A stretch of DNA of 64,000 nucleotides, from positions 16,940,501 through 17,004,500 of the forward strand of contig NC_079882.1 of the NCBI RefSeq assembly GCF_029227915.1, given 5' to 3'. This document shows positions 50,628 to 63,165 of the stretch, piece by piece. The translations under genes and the position numbers were made by a program. Position 1 is the stretch's first letter; each line of letters begins with the position of its first letter. The stretch is from Hydractinia symbiolongicarpus. Taxonomy: Eukaryota > Cnidaria > Hydrozoa > Anthoathecata > Hydractiniidae. Under the pieces are notes generated by a model. It made no database searches and was not told where the DNA came from. It saw only the letters and a program-made list of their open reading frames with translations.

Positions 50628-53600
50628 AATAAAGGCTTCACACGTAAATCACATGGTTTCACCGGTCTGCGCAGGTTACCATTGGCCTAGTCCTTCCAAT
50701 TTGAATGCGCTACAACGTCCCAAGTCGTTTTCATTAGCGCCGTTGCCTTACAACATTCTTAACTACGTGCACAGTCCTATAAAGGCTGTAATATGGCCTT
50801 TTGCAGTCTAATAAAGGCCTCACACGTAAATTACGTGGTTTCACCTGTCTGCGCAGGTTACCATTGGCCTAGTCCTTACAGTCTCAATGCGCTACAACGT
50901 CCCAAGTCGTTTTCATTGGCGCCGTTGCTTTACAACACTCTTAACTACGTGCACAGTTTTATAAAGGCTGTAATATGGCCTTTTGCAGTCTAATAAAGTC
51001 CTCATACGTAAATAACGTGGTTCCATCTGCCTGCGCAGGTTACCATTGGACTATTCCTTCCAGTCTCAATGCACTACAACGTTCCAAGTGCTTTTCCTTA
51101 GCGCCGTGGCCTTAGAACACTCTTAACTACCTGCACAGTCCTATAAAGGCTGTAATATGGCCTTTTGCAGTCTAATAAAGGCCTCACACGTAAATCACAT
51201 GGTTTCACCTGTCGGCGTAGGTTACCATTGGCCTAGTCCTTACAGTCTCAATGCGCTACAACGTCCCAAGTCGTTTTCATTAGCGCCGTTGCCTTACAAC
51301 ATTCTTAACTACGTGCACAGTCCTATAAAGGCTGTAATATGGCCTTTTGCAGTCTAATAAAGGCCTCACACGTAAATCACGTGGTTTAACCTGTCTGCAC
51401 AGGTTACCATTGGTGTAGTCCTTCCAGTCTCAATGCACTACAACGTCCCAAGTCGTTTTCATTAGCGCCGTTGCCTTACAACACTCTTAACTATGTGCAC
51501 AGTCCTATAAAGGCTGTAATTTGGCCTTTTGCAGTCTAGTAAAGGCTTCATACGTAAATCACGTGGTTTCACCTGCCTGCGCAGGTTACCATTGGTCTAG
51601 TCCTTCCAGTCTCCATGTGCTACAACGTCCCAAGTCGTTTTCAATAGCGCCATTGCTTTACAACACTCTTAACTACGTGCACAGTCTTATAAAGGCTGTA
51701 ATATGGCCCTTTGCAGTCTAATAAAGGCCTCACACGTAAATCACGTTGTTTCATTTGCCTGTGCAGGTTTCCATTGGCCCAGTTCTTCCAGTCTCAATGC
51801 GCTGCAACGTCCCAAGTCGTTTTCATTAGCGCCATTGCCTTACAACACTCTTAACTACGTTCACAGTCCTATAAAGGCTGTATTATGGCCTTGTGCAGTC
51901 TAATAAAGGCCTCACACGTAAATCACGTTGTTCCATTTGCCTGTGCAGGTTTCCGTTGGCCTAGTCCTTCCAGTCTCAATGTGCTAAAACGTCTCAAGTC
52001 GTTTTCATTAGCGCCGTGGCCTTAGAACAATCTTAACTACCTGCACAGTCCTATAAAGGCTGTAATATGGCCTTTTGCAGTCAAATAAAGGCCTCACACG
52101 TAAATCACGTGGTTTCACCTGTCTGTGCAGGTCACCATTGACCTAGTCCTTCCAGTCTCAATGTGCTACAACGTCTCAAGTCATTTTCATTAGCGCCGTT
52201 GCCTTAAGACACTCTTAACTACGTGCACAGTCCTATAAAGGCTGTAATATGGCCCTTTGCAGTCTAATAAAGGCCTCACACGTAAATCACGTTGTTCCAT
52301 TTGCCTGTGCAGGTTTCCATTGGCCTAGTCCTTCCAGTCTCAAAGCGCTACAACGTCCCAAGTCGTTTTCATTAGCGCCGTTGCCTTAAGACACTCTTAA
52401 CTACGTGCACAGTCCTATAAAGGCTGTAATATGGCCCTTTGCAGTCTAATAAAGGCCTCACATGTAAATCACGTGGTTTCACCTGTCTGCGCAGGTCACC
52501 ATTGACCTAGTCCTTCCAGTCTCAATGTGCTACAACGTCCCAAGTCGTTTTCATTAGCGCCGTTGCCTTAAGACACTCTTAACTACGTGCACAGTCCTAT
52601 AAAGGCTGTAGTATTGCCCTTTGCAGTCTAATAAAGACCTCACACGTTAATCACGTGGTTTCACCGGTCTGCACAGGTCACCATTGGCCTAGTCCTTCCA
52701 GTCTCAATGTGCTACAACGTCCCAAGTCGTTTTCATTTGCGCCGTTGCTTTACAACACTCTTAACTCTTACGTGCACAGTCCTATAAAGGCTGTAATATG
52801 GCCTTTTGCAGTCTAATAAAGACCTCACACGTAAATCACGTGGTTTCACCGGTCTGCGCAGGTTACCATTGGCCTAGTCCTTCCAATTTGAATGCGCTAC
52901 AACGTCCCAAGTCGTTGTCATTAGCGCCGTTGCCTTACAACACTCTTAACTACGTGCACAGTCCTATAAAGGCTGTAATTTGGCCTTTTGCAGTCTAGTA
53001 AAGGCTTCATACGTAAATCACGTGGTTTCAACTGCCTGCGCAGGTTACCATTGGTCTAGTCCTTCCAGTCTCCATGTGCTACAACGTCCCAAGTCGTTTT
53101 CATTAGCGCCATTGCTTTACAACACTCTTAACTACGTGCACAGCCTATAAAGGCTGTAATATGGCCTTTTGCAGTCTAATAAAAGCCTCACACGTAAATC
53201 ACGTGGTTCCATCTGCCTGCGCAGGTTACCATTGGACTATTCCTTCCAGTCTCAATGCACTACAACGTTCCAAGTGGTTTTCCTTAGCGCCGTGGCCTTA
53301 GAACACCCTTAACTACCTGCACAGTCCTATAAAGGCTGTAATATGGCCTTTTGCAGTCTAATAAAGGCCTCACACGTAAATCACGTGGTTTCACCTGTCG
53401 GCGTAGGTTACCATTGGCCTAGTCCTTACAGTCTCAATGCGCTACAACGTCCCAAGTCGTTTTCATTAGCGCTGTTGCCTTAAGACACTCTTAACTACGT
53501 GCACTGTCCTATAAAGGCTGTAATATGGCTCTTTGCAGTCTAATAAAGGCCTCACACGTTAAGCACGTGGTTTCACCGGTCTGCGCAGGTCACCATTGAC

Positions 53601-53905
53601 CTAGTCCTTCCAGTCTCAATGCGCTACAACGTCCCAAGTCGTTTTCATTACCGCCGTTGCCTTACAACACTCTTAACTACGTGCACAGTCCTATAAAGGC
53701 TGTAATTTGGTCTTTTGCAGTCTAATAAAGTCCTCACACGTAAATCACGTGGTTCCATCTGCCTGTGCAGGTTACCATTGGACTAGTCGTTCCAGTCTCA
53801 ATGCGCTACAACGTCCCAAGTCGTTTTCATTAGCGCTGTTGCCTTACAACACTCTTAACTACGTGCACAGTCCTATAAAGGCTGCTATTTGGCCTTTTGC
53901 AGTCT

Positions 53906-54056
53906 AATAGAACGTAAATCACGTGGTTCCATCTGCCTTACAGTCTCAATGCGCTACAACGTCCCAAGTCGTTTTCATTAACGCCTTTGCTTTACAACAC
54001 TCTTAACTCTTACGTGCACAGTCCTATAAAGGCTGTAATATGGCCTTTTGCAGTCT
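53906..54056 (+). repeat. 151-bp deletion monomer, copy 5
   Basis: Same three indels; 3429 bp after copy 4. Confidence 0.92.
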
Positions 54057-54720
54057 AATAAAGGCTTCACACGTAAATCACATGGTTTCACCGGTCTGCG
54101 CAGGTTACCATTGGCCTAGTCCTTCCAATTTGAATGCGCTACAACGTCCCAAGTCGTTTTCATTAGCGCCGTTGCCTTACAACATTCTTAACTACGTGCA
54201 CAGTCCTATAAAGGCTGTAATATGGCCTTTTGCAGTCTAATAAAGGCCTCACACGTAAATTACGTGGTTTCACCTGTCTGCGCAGGTTACCATTGGCCTA
54301 GTCCTTACAGTCTCAATGCGCTACAACGTCCCAAGTCGTTTTCATTGGCGCCGTTGCTTTACAACACTCTTAACTACGTGCACAGTTTTATAAAGGCTGT
54401 AATATGGCCTTTTGCAGTCTAATAAAGTCCTCATACGTAAATAACGTGGTTCCATCTGCCTGCGCAGGTTACCATTGGACTATTCCTTCCAGTCTCAATG
54501 CACTACAACGTTCCAAGTGCTTTTCCTTAGCGCCGTGGCCTTAGAACACTCTTAACTACCTGCACAGTCCTATAAAGGCTGTAATATGGCCTTTTGCAGT
54601 CTAATAAAGGCCTCACACGTAAATCACATGGTTTCACCTGTCGGCGTAGGTTACCATTGGCCTAGTCCTTACAGTCTCAATGCGCTACAACGTCCCAAGT
54701 CGTTTTCATTAGCGCCGTTG

Positions 54721-57173
54721 CCTTAAGACACTCTTAACTACGTGCACAGTCCTGTAAAGGCTGTAATATGGCCTTTTGCAGTCTAATAAAGGCCTCACAC
54801 GTAAATCAAATGGTTTCACCGGTCTGCGCAGGTTACCATTGGACTATTCCTTACAGTCTAAATGCGCTATAACGTCTCAAGTTGTTTTCATTATCGCTGT
54901 TGCCTTACAACACTCTTAAATACGTGCACAGTCCTATAAAGGCTGTAATATGGCCTTTTGCAGTCTAATAAAGGCCTCACACGTAAATCACGTGGTTTCA
55001 CCGGTCTGCGCAGGTTACTATTGGCGTAGTCCTTCCAGTCTCAATGTGCTACAACGTCCCAAGTAGTTTTCATTAGAGAAGTTGCCTTAGAACACTCTTA
55101 ACTTTGTCCACAGTCCTATAAAGGCTGTATTATGGCCTTTTGCAGTCTAATAAAGGCCTCACACGTAAATCACGTGGTTCCATTTGCCTGTGCAGGTTTC
55201 CATTGGCCTAGTCCTTCCAGTCTCAATGCGCTACAACGTCCCAAGTCGTTTTCATTAGCGCCGTTGCCTTACAACACTCTTAACTACGTGCACAGTCCTA
55301 TAAAGGCTGTAATTTGGCCTTTTGCAGTCTAGTAAAGGCTTCATACGTAAATCACGTGGTTTCACCGGTCTGCGCAGGTTACCATTGGCCTAGTCCTTCC
55401 AATTTGAATGCGCTACAACGTCCCAAGTCGTTTTTATTAGCGCCGTTGCCTTACAACATTCTTAACTACGTGCACAGTCCTATAAAGGCTGTAATATGGC
55501 CTTTTGCAGTCTAATAAAGGCCTCACACGTAAATTACGTGGTTTCACCTGTCTGCGCAGGTTACCATTGGCCTAGTCCTTACAGTCTTAATGCGCTACAG
55601 CGTCCCAATTCGTTTTCATTGGCACCGTTGCTTTACAACACTCTTAACTACGTGCACAGTTTTATAAAGGCTGTAATATGGCCTTTTGCAGTCTAATAAA
55701 GTCCTCATACGTAAATAACGTGGTTCCATCTGCCTGCGCAGGTTACCATTGGACTATTCCTTCCAGTCTCAATGCACTACAACGTTCCAAGTCGTTTTCA
55801 TTAGCGCCGTTGCCTTAGAACACTCTTAACTACGTGCACAGTCCTATAAAGGCTGTAGTTTGGCCTTTTGCAGTCTAGTAAAGGCTTCATACGTAAATCA
55901 CGTGGTTTCACCGGTCTGCGCAGGTTACCATTGGCCTAGTCCTTCCAATTTGAATGCGCTACAACGTCCCAAGTCGTTTTTATTAGCGCCGTTGCCTTAC
56001 AACATTCTTAACTACCTGCACAGTCCTATAAAGGCTGTAATATGGCCTTTTGCAGTCTAATAAAAGCCTCACACGTAAATCACATGGTTTCACCTGTCGG
56101 CGTAGGTTACCATTGGCCTAGTCCTTACAGTCTCAATGCGCTACAACGTCCCAAGTCGTTTTCATTAGCGCCGTTGCCTTAAGACACTCTTAACTACGTG
56201 CACAGTCCTGTAAAGGCTGTAATATGGCCTTTTGCAGTCTAATAAAGGCCTCACACGTAAATCAAATGGTTTCACAGGTCTGCGCAGGTTACCATTGGAC
56301 TATTCCTTACAGTCTAAATGCGCTATAACGTCTCAAGTTGCTTTCATTATCGCTGTTTCCTTAGAACACTCTTAACTTCGTCCACAGTCCTATAAAGGCT
56401 GTATTATGGCCTTTTGCAGTCTAATAAAGGCCTCACACGTAAATCACGTGGTTCCATTTGCCTGTGCAGGTTTCCATTGGCCTAGTCCTTTCAGTCTCAA
56501 TGTGCTACAACGTCTCAAGTCGTTTTCATTAGCGCCGTTGCCTTAAGACACTCATAACTACGTTCACAGTCCTATAAAGAAGGTAGTATTGCCCTTTGCA
56601 GTCAAATAAAGGCCTCACACGTTAATCACGTGGTTTCACCAGTCTGCGCAGGTCACCATTGGCCTAGTCCTTCCAGTCTCAATGCGCTACAACGTCCCAA
56701 GTCGTTCATTGGCGAAGTTGCCTTAGAACACTCTAACTACGTGCACAGTCCTATAAAGGCAGTAATATGGCCTTTTGCAGTCTAATAAAGGCCTCACACG
56801 CAAATCACGTGGTTTAACCTGTCTGCACAGGTTACCATTGGTCTAGTCCTTACAGTCTCAATGCGCTACAACGTCGCAAGTCGTTTTCATTAGCGCCGTT
56901 GCCTTACAACACTCTTAACTACGTGCACAGTCCTATAAAGGCTGTAATTTGGCCTTTTGCAGTCTAGTAAAGGCTTCATACGTAAATCACGTGGTTTCAC
57001 CTGCCTGCGCAGGTTACCATTGGTGTAGTCCTTCCAGTCTCCATGTGCTACAACGTCCCAAGTCGTTTTCATTAGCGCCATTGCTTTACAACACTCTTAA
57101 CTACGTGCACAGTCCTATAAAGGCTGTAATATGGCATTTTGCAGTCTAATAAAAGCCTCACACGTAAATCACG
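54721..57173 (+). repeat. Mosaic block with a 546-bp three-monomer repeat
   Basis: No gene. The hybrid unit at 55314 recurs at 55860 (546 bp, three monomers). In both, a TCTAGTAAAGGCTTCATACG start is joined to a CCTTCCAATTTGAATG centre with TTTTTATTAGCG. From about 56070 to 57170 the sequence copies 29710-30810 with a constant shift of 26,360 bp, including CCTATAAAGAAGG and GTCGTTCATTGG. Confidence 0.85.
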
Positions 57174-57329
57174 CGGTTCCATCTGCCTGTGCAGGTTACC
57201 ATTGGACTAGTCGTTCCAGTCTCAATGCGCTACAACGTCCCAAGTCGTTTTCATTAGCGCTGTTGCCTTACAACACTCTTAACTACGTGCACAGTCCTAT
57301 AAAGGCTGCTATTTGGCCTTTTGCAGTCT

Positions 57330-57480
57330 AATAGAACGTAAATCACGTGGTTCCATCTGCCTTACACTCTCAATGCGCTACAACGTCCCAAGTCGTTTTC
57401 ATTAACGCCTTTGCTTTACAACACTCTTAGTTCTTACGTGCACAGTCCTATAAAGGCTGTAATATGGCCTTTTGCAGTCT
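57330..57480 (+). repeat. 151-bp deletion monomer, copy 6
   Basis: Same three indels, with private changes CACTCTCAATG near 57364 and TTAGTTCTTACG near 57427. Confidence 0.92.
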
Positions 57481-59481
57481 AATAAAGGCTTCACACATAA
57501 ATCACGTGGTTTCACCGGTCTGCGCAGGTTACCACTGGCCTAGTCCTTACAGTCTCAATGCTCTACAACGTCCCAAGTCGTTTTCATTGGCGCCGTTGCT
57601 TTACAACACTCTTAACTACGTGCACAGTCCTATAAAGGCTGTAATATGGCCTTTTGCAGTCTAATAAAGTCCTCATACGTAAATAACGTGGTTCCATCTG
57701 CCTGCGCAGGTTACCATTGGACTATTCCTTCCAGTCTTAATGCACTACAACGTTCCAAGTGGTTTTCCTTAGCGCCGTGGCCTTAGAACACTCTTAACTA
57801 CCTGCACAGTCCTATAAAGGCTGTAATATGGCCTTTTGCAGTCTAATAAAGGCCTCACACGTAAATCACGTGGTTTCACCTGTCGGCGTAGGTTACCATT
57901 GGCCAAGTCCTTACATTCTCAATGCGCTACAACGTCCCAAGTCGTTTTCATTAGCGCCGTTGCCTTAAGACACTCTTAACTACGTGCACAGTCCTGTAAA
58001 GGCTGTAATATGGCCTTTTGCAGTCTAATAAAGGCCTCACACGTAAATCAAATGGTTTCACCGGTCTGCGCAGGTTACCATTGGACTATTCCTTCCAGTC
58101 TAAATGCGCTACAACGTCTCAAGTTGTTTTCATTATCGCTGTTGCCTTACAACACTCTTAAATACGTGCACAGTCCTATAAAGGCTGTAATATGGCCTTT
58201 TCCAGTCTAATAAAGGCCTCACACGTAAATCACGTGGTTTCACCGGTCTGCGCAGGTTACCATTGGCCTAGTCCTTCCAATTTGAATGCGCTACAACGTC
58301 CCAAGTCGTTTTCATTAGCGCCGTTGCCTCACAACACTCTTAACTACGTGCACAGTCCTATAAAGGCTGTAATTTGGCCTTTTGCAGTCTAGTAAAGGCT
58401 TCATACGTAAATCACGTGGTTTCAACTGCCTGCGCAGGTTACCATTGGTCTAGTCCTTCCAGTCTCCATGTGCTACAACGTCCCAAGTCGTTTTCATTAG
58501 CGCCATTGCTTTACAACACTCTTAACTACGTGCACAGCCTATAAAGGCTGTAATATGGCCTTTTGCAGTCTAATAAAAGCCTCACACGTAAATCACGTGG
58601 TTCCATCTGCCTGCGCAGGTTACCATTGGACTATTCCTTCCAGTCTCAATGCACTACAACGTCTTAAGTCGTTTTCATTGGCGAAGTTGCCTTAGAACAC
58701 TCTTAACTACGTGCACAGTCCTATAAAGGCTGTAATATGGCCTTTTGCAGTCTAATAAAGGCCTCACACGTAAATCACGTGGTTTCACCTGTCTGCGCAG
58801 TTTACCATTGGACTATTCCTTCCAGTCTCAATGCACTACAACGTTCCAAGTGGTTTTTCTTAGCGCCGTGGCCTTAGAACACTCTTAACTACCTGCACAG
58901 TCCTATAAAGGCTGTAATATGGCCTTTTGCAGTCTAATAAAGGCCTCACACGTAAATCACGTGGTTTCACCTGTCGGCGTAGGTTACCATTGGCCTAGTC
59001 CTTACAGTCTCAATGCGCTACAACGTCCCAAGTCGTTTTCATTAGCGCCGTTGCCTTAAGACACTCTTAACTACGTGCACTGTCCTATAAAGGCTGTAAT
59101 ATGGCTCTTTGCAGTCTAATAAAGGCCTCACACGTTAATCACGTGGTTTCACCGGTCTGCGCAGGTCACCATTGACCTAGTCCTTCCAGTCTCAATGCGC
59201 TACAACGTCCCAAGTCGTTTTCATTACCGCCGTTGCCTTACAACACTCTTAACTACGTGCACAGTCCTATAAAGGCTGTAATTTGGTGTTTTGCAGTCTA
59301 ATAAAGGCCTCACACGTAAATCACGTGGTTCCATCTGCCTGTGCAGGTTACCATTGGACTAGTCGTTCCAGTCTCAATGCGCTACAACGTCCCAAGTCGT
59401 TTTCATTAGCGCTGTTGCCTTACAACACTCTTAACTACGTGCACAGTCCTATAAAGGCTGCTATTTGGCCTTTTGCAGTCT

Positions 59482-59632
59482 AATAGAACGTAAATCACGT
59501 GGTTCCATCTGCCTTACAGTCTCAATGCGCTACAACGTCCCAAGTCGTTTTCATTAACGCCTTTGCTTTACAACACTCTTAATTCTTACGTGCACAGTCC
59601 TATAAAGGCTGTAATATGGCCTTTTGCAGTCT
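59482..59632 (+). repeat. 151-bp deletion monomer, copy 7
   Basis: Same three indels, with a private TTAATTCTTACG change near 59580. Confidence 0.92.
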
Positions 59633-60600
59633 AATTAAGGCTTCACACGTAAATCACGTGGTTTCACCGGTCTGCGCAGGTTACCATTGGCCTAGTCCTT
59701 CCAATTTGAATGCGCTACAACGTCCCAAGTCGTTTTCATTAGCGCCGTTGCCTTACAACATTCTTAACTACGTGCACAGTCCTATAAAGGCTGTAATATG
59801 GCCTTTTGCAGTCTAATAAAGGCCTCACACGTAAATTACGTGGTTTCACCTGTCTGCGCAGGTTACCACTGGCCTAGTCCTTACAGTCTCAATGCTCTAC
59901 AACGTCCCAAGTCGTTTTCATTGGCGCCGTTGCTTTACAACACTCTTAACTACGTGCACAGTCCTATAAAGGCTGTAATATGGCCTTTTGCAGTCTAATA
60001 AAGTCCTCATACGTAAATAACGTGGTTCCATCTGCCTGCGCAGGTTACCATTGGACTATTCCTTCCAGTCTCAATGCACTACAACGTTCCAAGTGGTTTT
60101 CCTTAGCGCCGTGGCCTTAGAACACTCTTAACTACCTGCACAGTCCTATAAAGGCTGTAATATGGCCTTTTGCAGTCTAATAAAGGCCTCACACGTAAAT
60201 CACGTGGTTTCACCTGTCGGCGTAGGTTACCATTGGCCAAGTCCTTACAGTCTCAATGCGCTACAACGTCCCAAGTCGTTTTCATTAGCGCCGTTGCCTT
60301 AAGACACTCTTAACTACGTGCACAGTCCTGTAAAGGCTGTAATATGGCCTTTTGCAGTCTAATAAAGGCCTCACACGTAAATCAAATGGTTTCACCGGTC
60401 TGCGCAGGTTACCATTGGACTATTCCTTCCAGTCTAAATGCGCTACAACGTCTCAAGTTGTTTTCATTATCGCTGTTGCCTTACAACACTCTTAAATACG
60501 TGCACAGTCCTATAAAGGCTGTAATATGGCCTTTTGCAGTCTAATAAAGGCCTCACACGTAAATCACGTGGTTTCACCGGTCTGCGCAGGTTACCATTGG

Positions 60601-63165
60601 CGTAGTCCTTCCAGTCTCAATGCGCTACAACGTCCCAAGTAGTTTTCATTAGAGAAGTTGCCTTAGAACACTTTTACTTTCGTCCACAGTCCTATAAAGG
60701 CTGTATTATGGCCTTTTGCAGTCTAATAAAGGCCTCACACGTAAATCACGTGGTTCCATTTGCCTGTGCAGGTTTCCATTGGCCTAGTCCTTCCAGTCTC
60801 AATGTGCTACAACGTCTCAAGTCGTTTTCATTAGCGCCGTTGCCTTAAGACACTCTTAACTACGTGCACAGTCCTATAAAGAAGGTAGTATTGCCCTTTG
60901 CAGTCAAATAAAGGCCTCACACGTTAATCACGTGGTTTCACCAGTCTGCGCAGGTCACCATTGGCCTAGTCCTTCCAGTCTCAATGCGCTACAACTTCCC
61001 AAGTCGTTCATTGGCGAAGTTGCCTTAGAACACTCTATCTACGTGCACAGTCCTATAAAAGCTGTAATATGGCCTTTTGCAGTCTAATAAAGGCCTCACA
61101 CGTAAATCGCGTGGTTTAACCTGTCTGCACAGGTTACCATTGGTCTAGTCCTTACAGTCTCAATGCGCTACAACGTCCCAAGTCGTTTTCATTAGCGCCG
61201 TTGCCTTACAACACTCTTAACTACGTGCACAGTCCTATAAAGGCTGTAATTTGGCCTTTTGCAGTCTAGTAAAGGCTTCATACGTAAATCACGTGGTTTC
61301 ACCTGCCTGCGCAGGTTACCATTGGTCTAGTCCTTCCAGTCTCCATGTGCTACAACGTCCCAAGTCGTTTTCATTAGCGCCATTGCTTTACAACACTCTT
61401 AACTACGTGCACAGTCCTATAAAGGCTGTAATATGGCCTTTTGCAGTCTAATAAAAGCCTCACACGTAAATCACGTGGCTCCATCTGCCTGCGCAAGTTA
61501 CCATTGGACTATTCCTTCCAGTCTCAATGCACTACAACGTCCCAAGTCGTTTTTATTGGCGAATTTGCCTTAGAACACTCTTAACTACGTGCACAGTCCT
61601 ATTAAGGCTGTAATATGGCCTTTTGCAGTCTAATAAAGGCCTCACACGTAAATCACGTGGTTTCACCTGTCTGCGCAGGTTACCATTGGCCTAGTCCTTA
61701 CAGTCTCAATGCGCTACAACGTCCCAAGTCGTTTTCATTAGCGCCGTTGCCTTAAGACACTCTTAACTACGTGAACAGTCCTATAAAGGCTGTAATATGG
61801 CCCTTTGCAGTCTAATAAAGGCCTCACTTGTAAATCACGTTGTTCCATTTGCCTGTGCAGGTTTCCATTGGCCTAGTCCTTCCAGTCTCAATGTGCTACA
61901 ACGTCTCAAGTCGTTTTCGTTAGCGCCGTTGCCTTAAGACATTCTTAACTACGTGCACAGTCCTATAAAGGCTGTAATTTGGTCTTTTGCAGTCTAATAA
62001 AAGCCTCACACGTAAATCACGTGGTTCCATCTGCCTGTGCAGGTTACCATTGGACTAGTCGTTCCAGTCTCAATGCGCTACAACGTCTCAAGTCGTTTTC
62101 ATTAGCGCTGTTGCCTTACAACACTCTTAACTACGTGCACAGTCCTGTAAAGGCTGCTATTTGGCCTTTTGCAGTCTAATAGAACGTAAATCACGTGGTT
62201 CCATCTGCCTTACAGTCTCAATGCGCTACAACGTCCCAAGTCGTTTTCATTAACGCTTTTGCTTTACAACACTCTTAACTCTTACGTGCACAGTCCTATA
62301 AAGGCTGTAATATGGCCCTTTGCAGTCTAATAAAGGCCTCACACGTAAATCACGTGGTTTCAGCGGTCTGCGCAGGTTACCATTGGACTAGTCCTTCCAA
62401 TTTGAATGCGCTACAACGTCCCAAGTCGTTTTCATTAGCGCCGTTGCCTTACAACACTCTTAACTACGTGCACAGTCCTATAAAGGCTGTAATTTGGCCT
62501 TTTGCAGTCTAGTAAAGGCTTCATACGTAAATCACGTGGTTTCACCTGCCTGCGCAGGTTACCATTGGTCTAGTCCTTCCAGTCTCCATGTGCTACAACG
62601 TCCTAAGTCGTTTTCATTAGCGCCATTGCTTTACAACACTCTTAACTACGTGCACAGTCCTATAAAGGCTGTAATATGGCCTTTTGCAGTCTAATAAAAG
62701 CCTCACACGTAAATCACGTGGTTCCATCTGCCTGCGCAGGTTACCATTGGACTATTCCTTCCAGTCTCAATGCACTACAACGTCCTAAGTCGTTTTCATT
62801 GGCGAAGTTGCCTTAGAACACTCTTAACTACGTGCACAGTCCTATAAAGGCTGTAATATGGCCTTTTGCAGTCTAATAAAGGCCTCACACGTAAATCACG
62901 TGGTTTCACCTGTCTGCGCAGGTTACCATTGGACTATTCCTTCCAGTTTCAATGCACTACAACGTTCCAAGTGGTTTTCCTTAGCGCCGTGGCCTTAGAA
63001 CACTCTTAACTGCCTGCACAGTCCTATAAAGGCTGTAATATGGCCTTTTGCAGTCTAATAAAGGCCTCACACATTAATCACGTGGTTTAACCGGTCTGCG
63101 CAGGTCACCATTGACCTAGTCCTTCCAATTTGAATGCGCTACAACGTCCCAAGTCGTTTTCATTA
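60601..63165 (+). repeat. Mosaic monomers near the right edge
   Basis: No gene. 60.87-61.97 kb parallels 30.21-31.31 kb, with the CCTATAAAGAAGG, TCTAGTAAAGG and GTGGCTCCATC marks in the same order. 61979-62328 repeats 59283-59632 (shift 2696 bp). The unit at 62312 joins a GGCCCTTTGCAG start to a CCTTCCAATTTGAATG centre, so it is another hybrid. Confidence 0.85.
62178..62328 (+). repeat. 151-bp deletion monomer, copy 8
   Basis: Same three indels as at 29002, with ACGCTTTTGC in place of ACGCCTTTGC. Confidence 0.92.

Larger units (their letters stand above)
48064..54720 (+). repeat. 3.25/3.43-kb tandem duplication
   Basis: Copy 1 is about 48064-51300, copy 2 about 51311-54720. The shift is 3247 bp at 48274/51521 and 48456/51703, then 3429 bp from 49369/52798 on, because copy 2 contains one more 182-bp monomer near 52290-52480 (with TCAAAGCGC). 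Marks shared 3.4 kb apart are TTTCAATAGCGCC, GCCTTGTGCAG, TCATTTGCGCCG, GTCGTTGTCATTAG, CAGCCTATAAAGG (one base short) and the 151-bp unit. Each copy contains one module M (49963 and 53392). Confidence 0.9.
57174..60600 (+). repeat. 2152/2334-bp tandem duplication with module M
   Basis: About 57174-58265 matches 59326-60600. The shift is 2152 bp at 57131/59283 and 2334 bp from 57464/59798. The 182-bp step is one monomer present at 59616 and fused away at 57464, where the unit is half of one neighbour and half of the other. The match ends at 60600, where CATTGGCGTAG replaces CATTGGCCTAG. Between the copies, 58400-58570 repeats the CAGCCTATAAAGG unit of 49.6 and 53.0 kb. Confidence 0.88.

Noticed and set aside
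154-62694. Over a hundred plus-strand frames of about 66 codons that look like a gene family
   Set aside because: They are the same stretch of the satellite read in every unit. They overlap the next copy out of phase, many start at TTG instead of ATG, and most monomers carry a stop in the frame. No domain, signal peptide or catalytic motif is visible.
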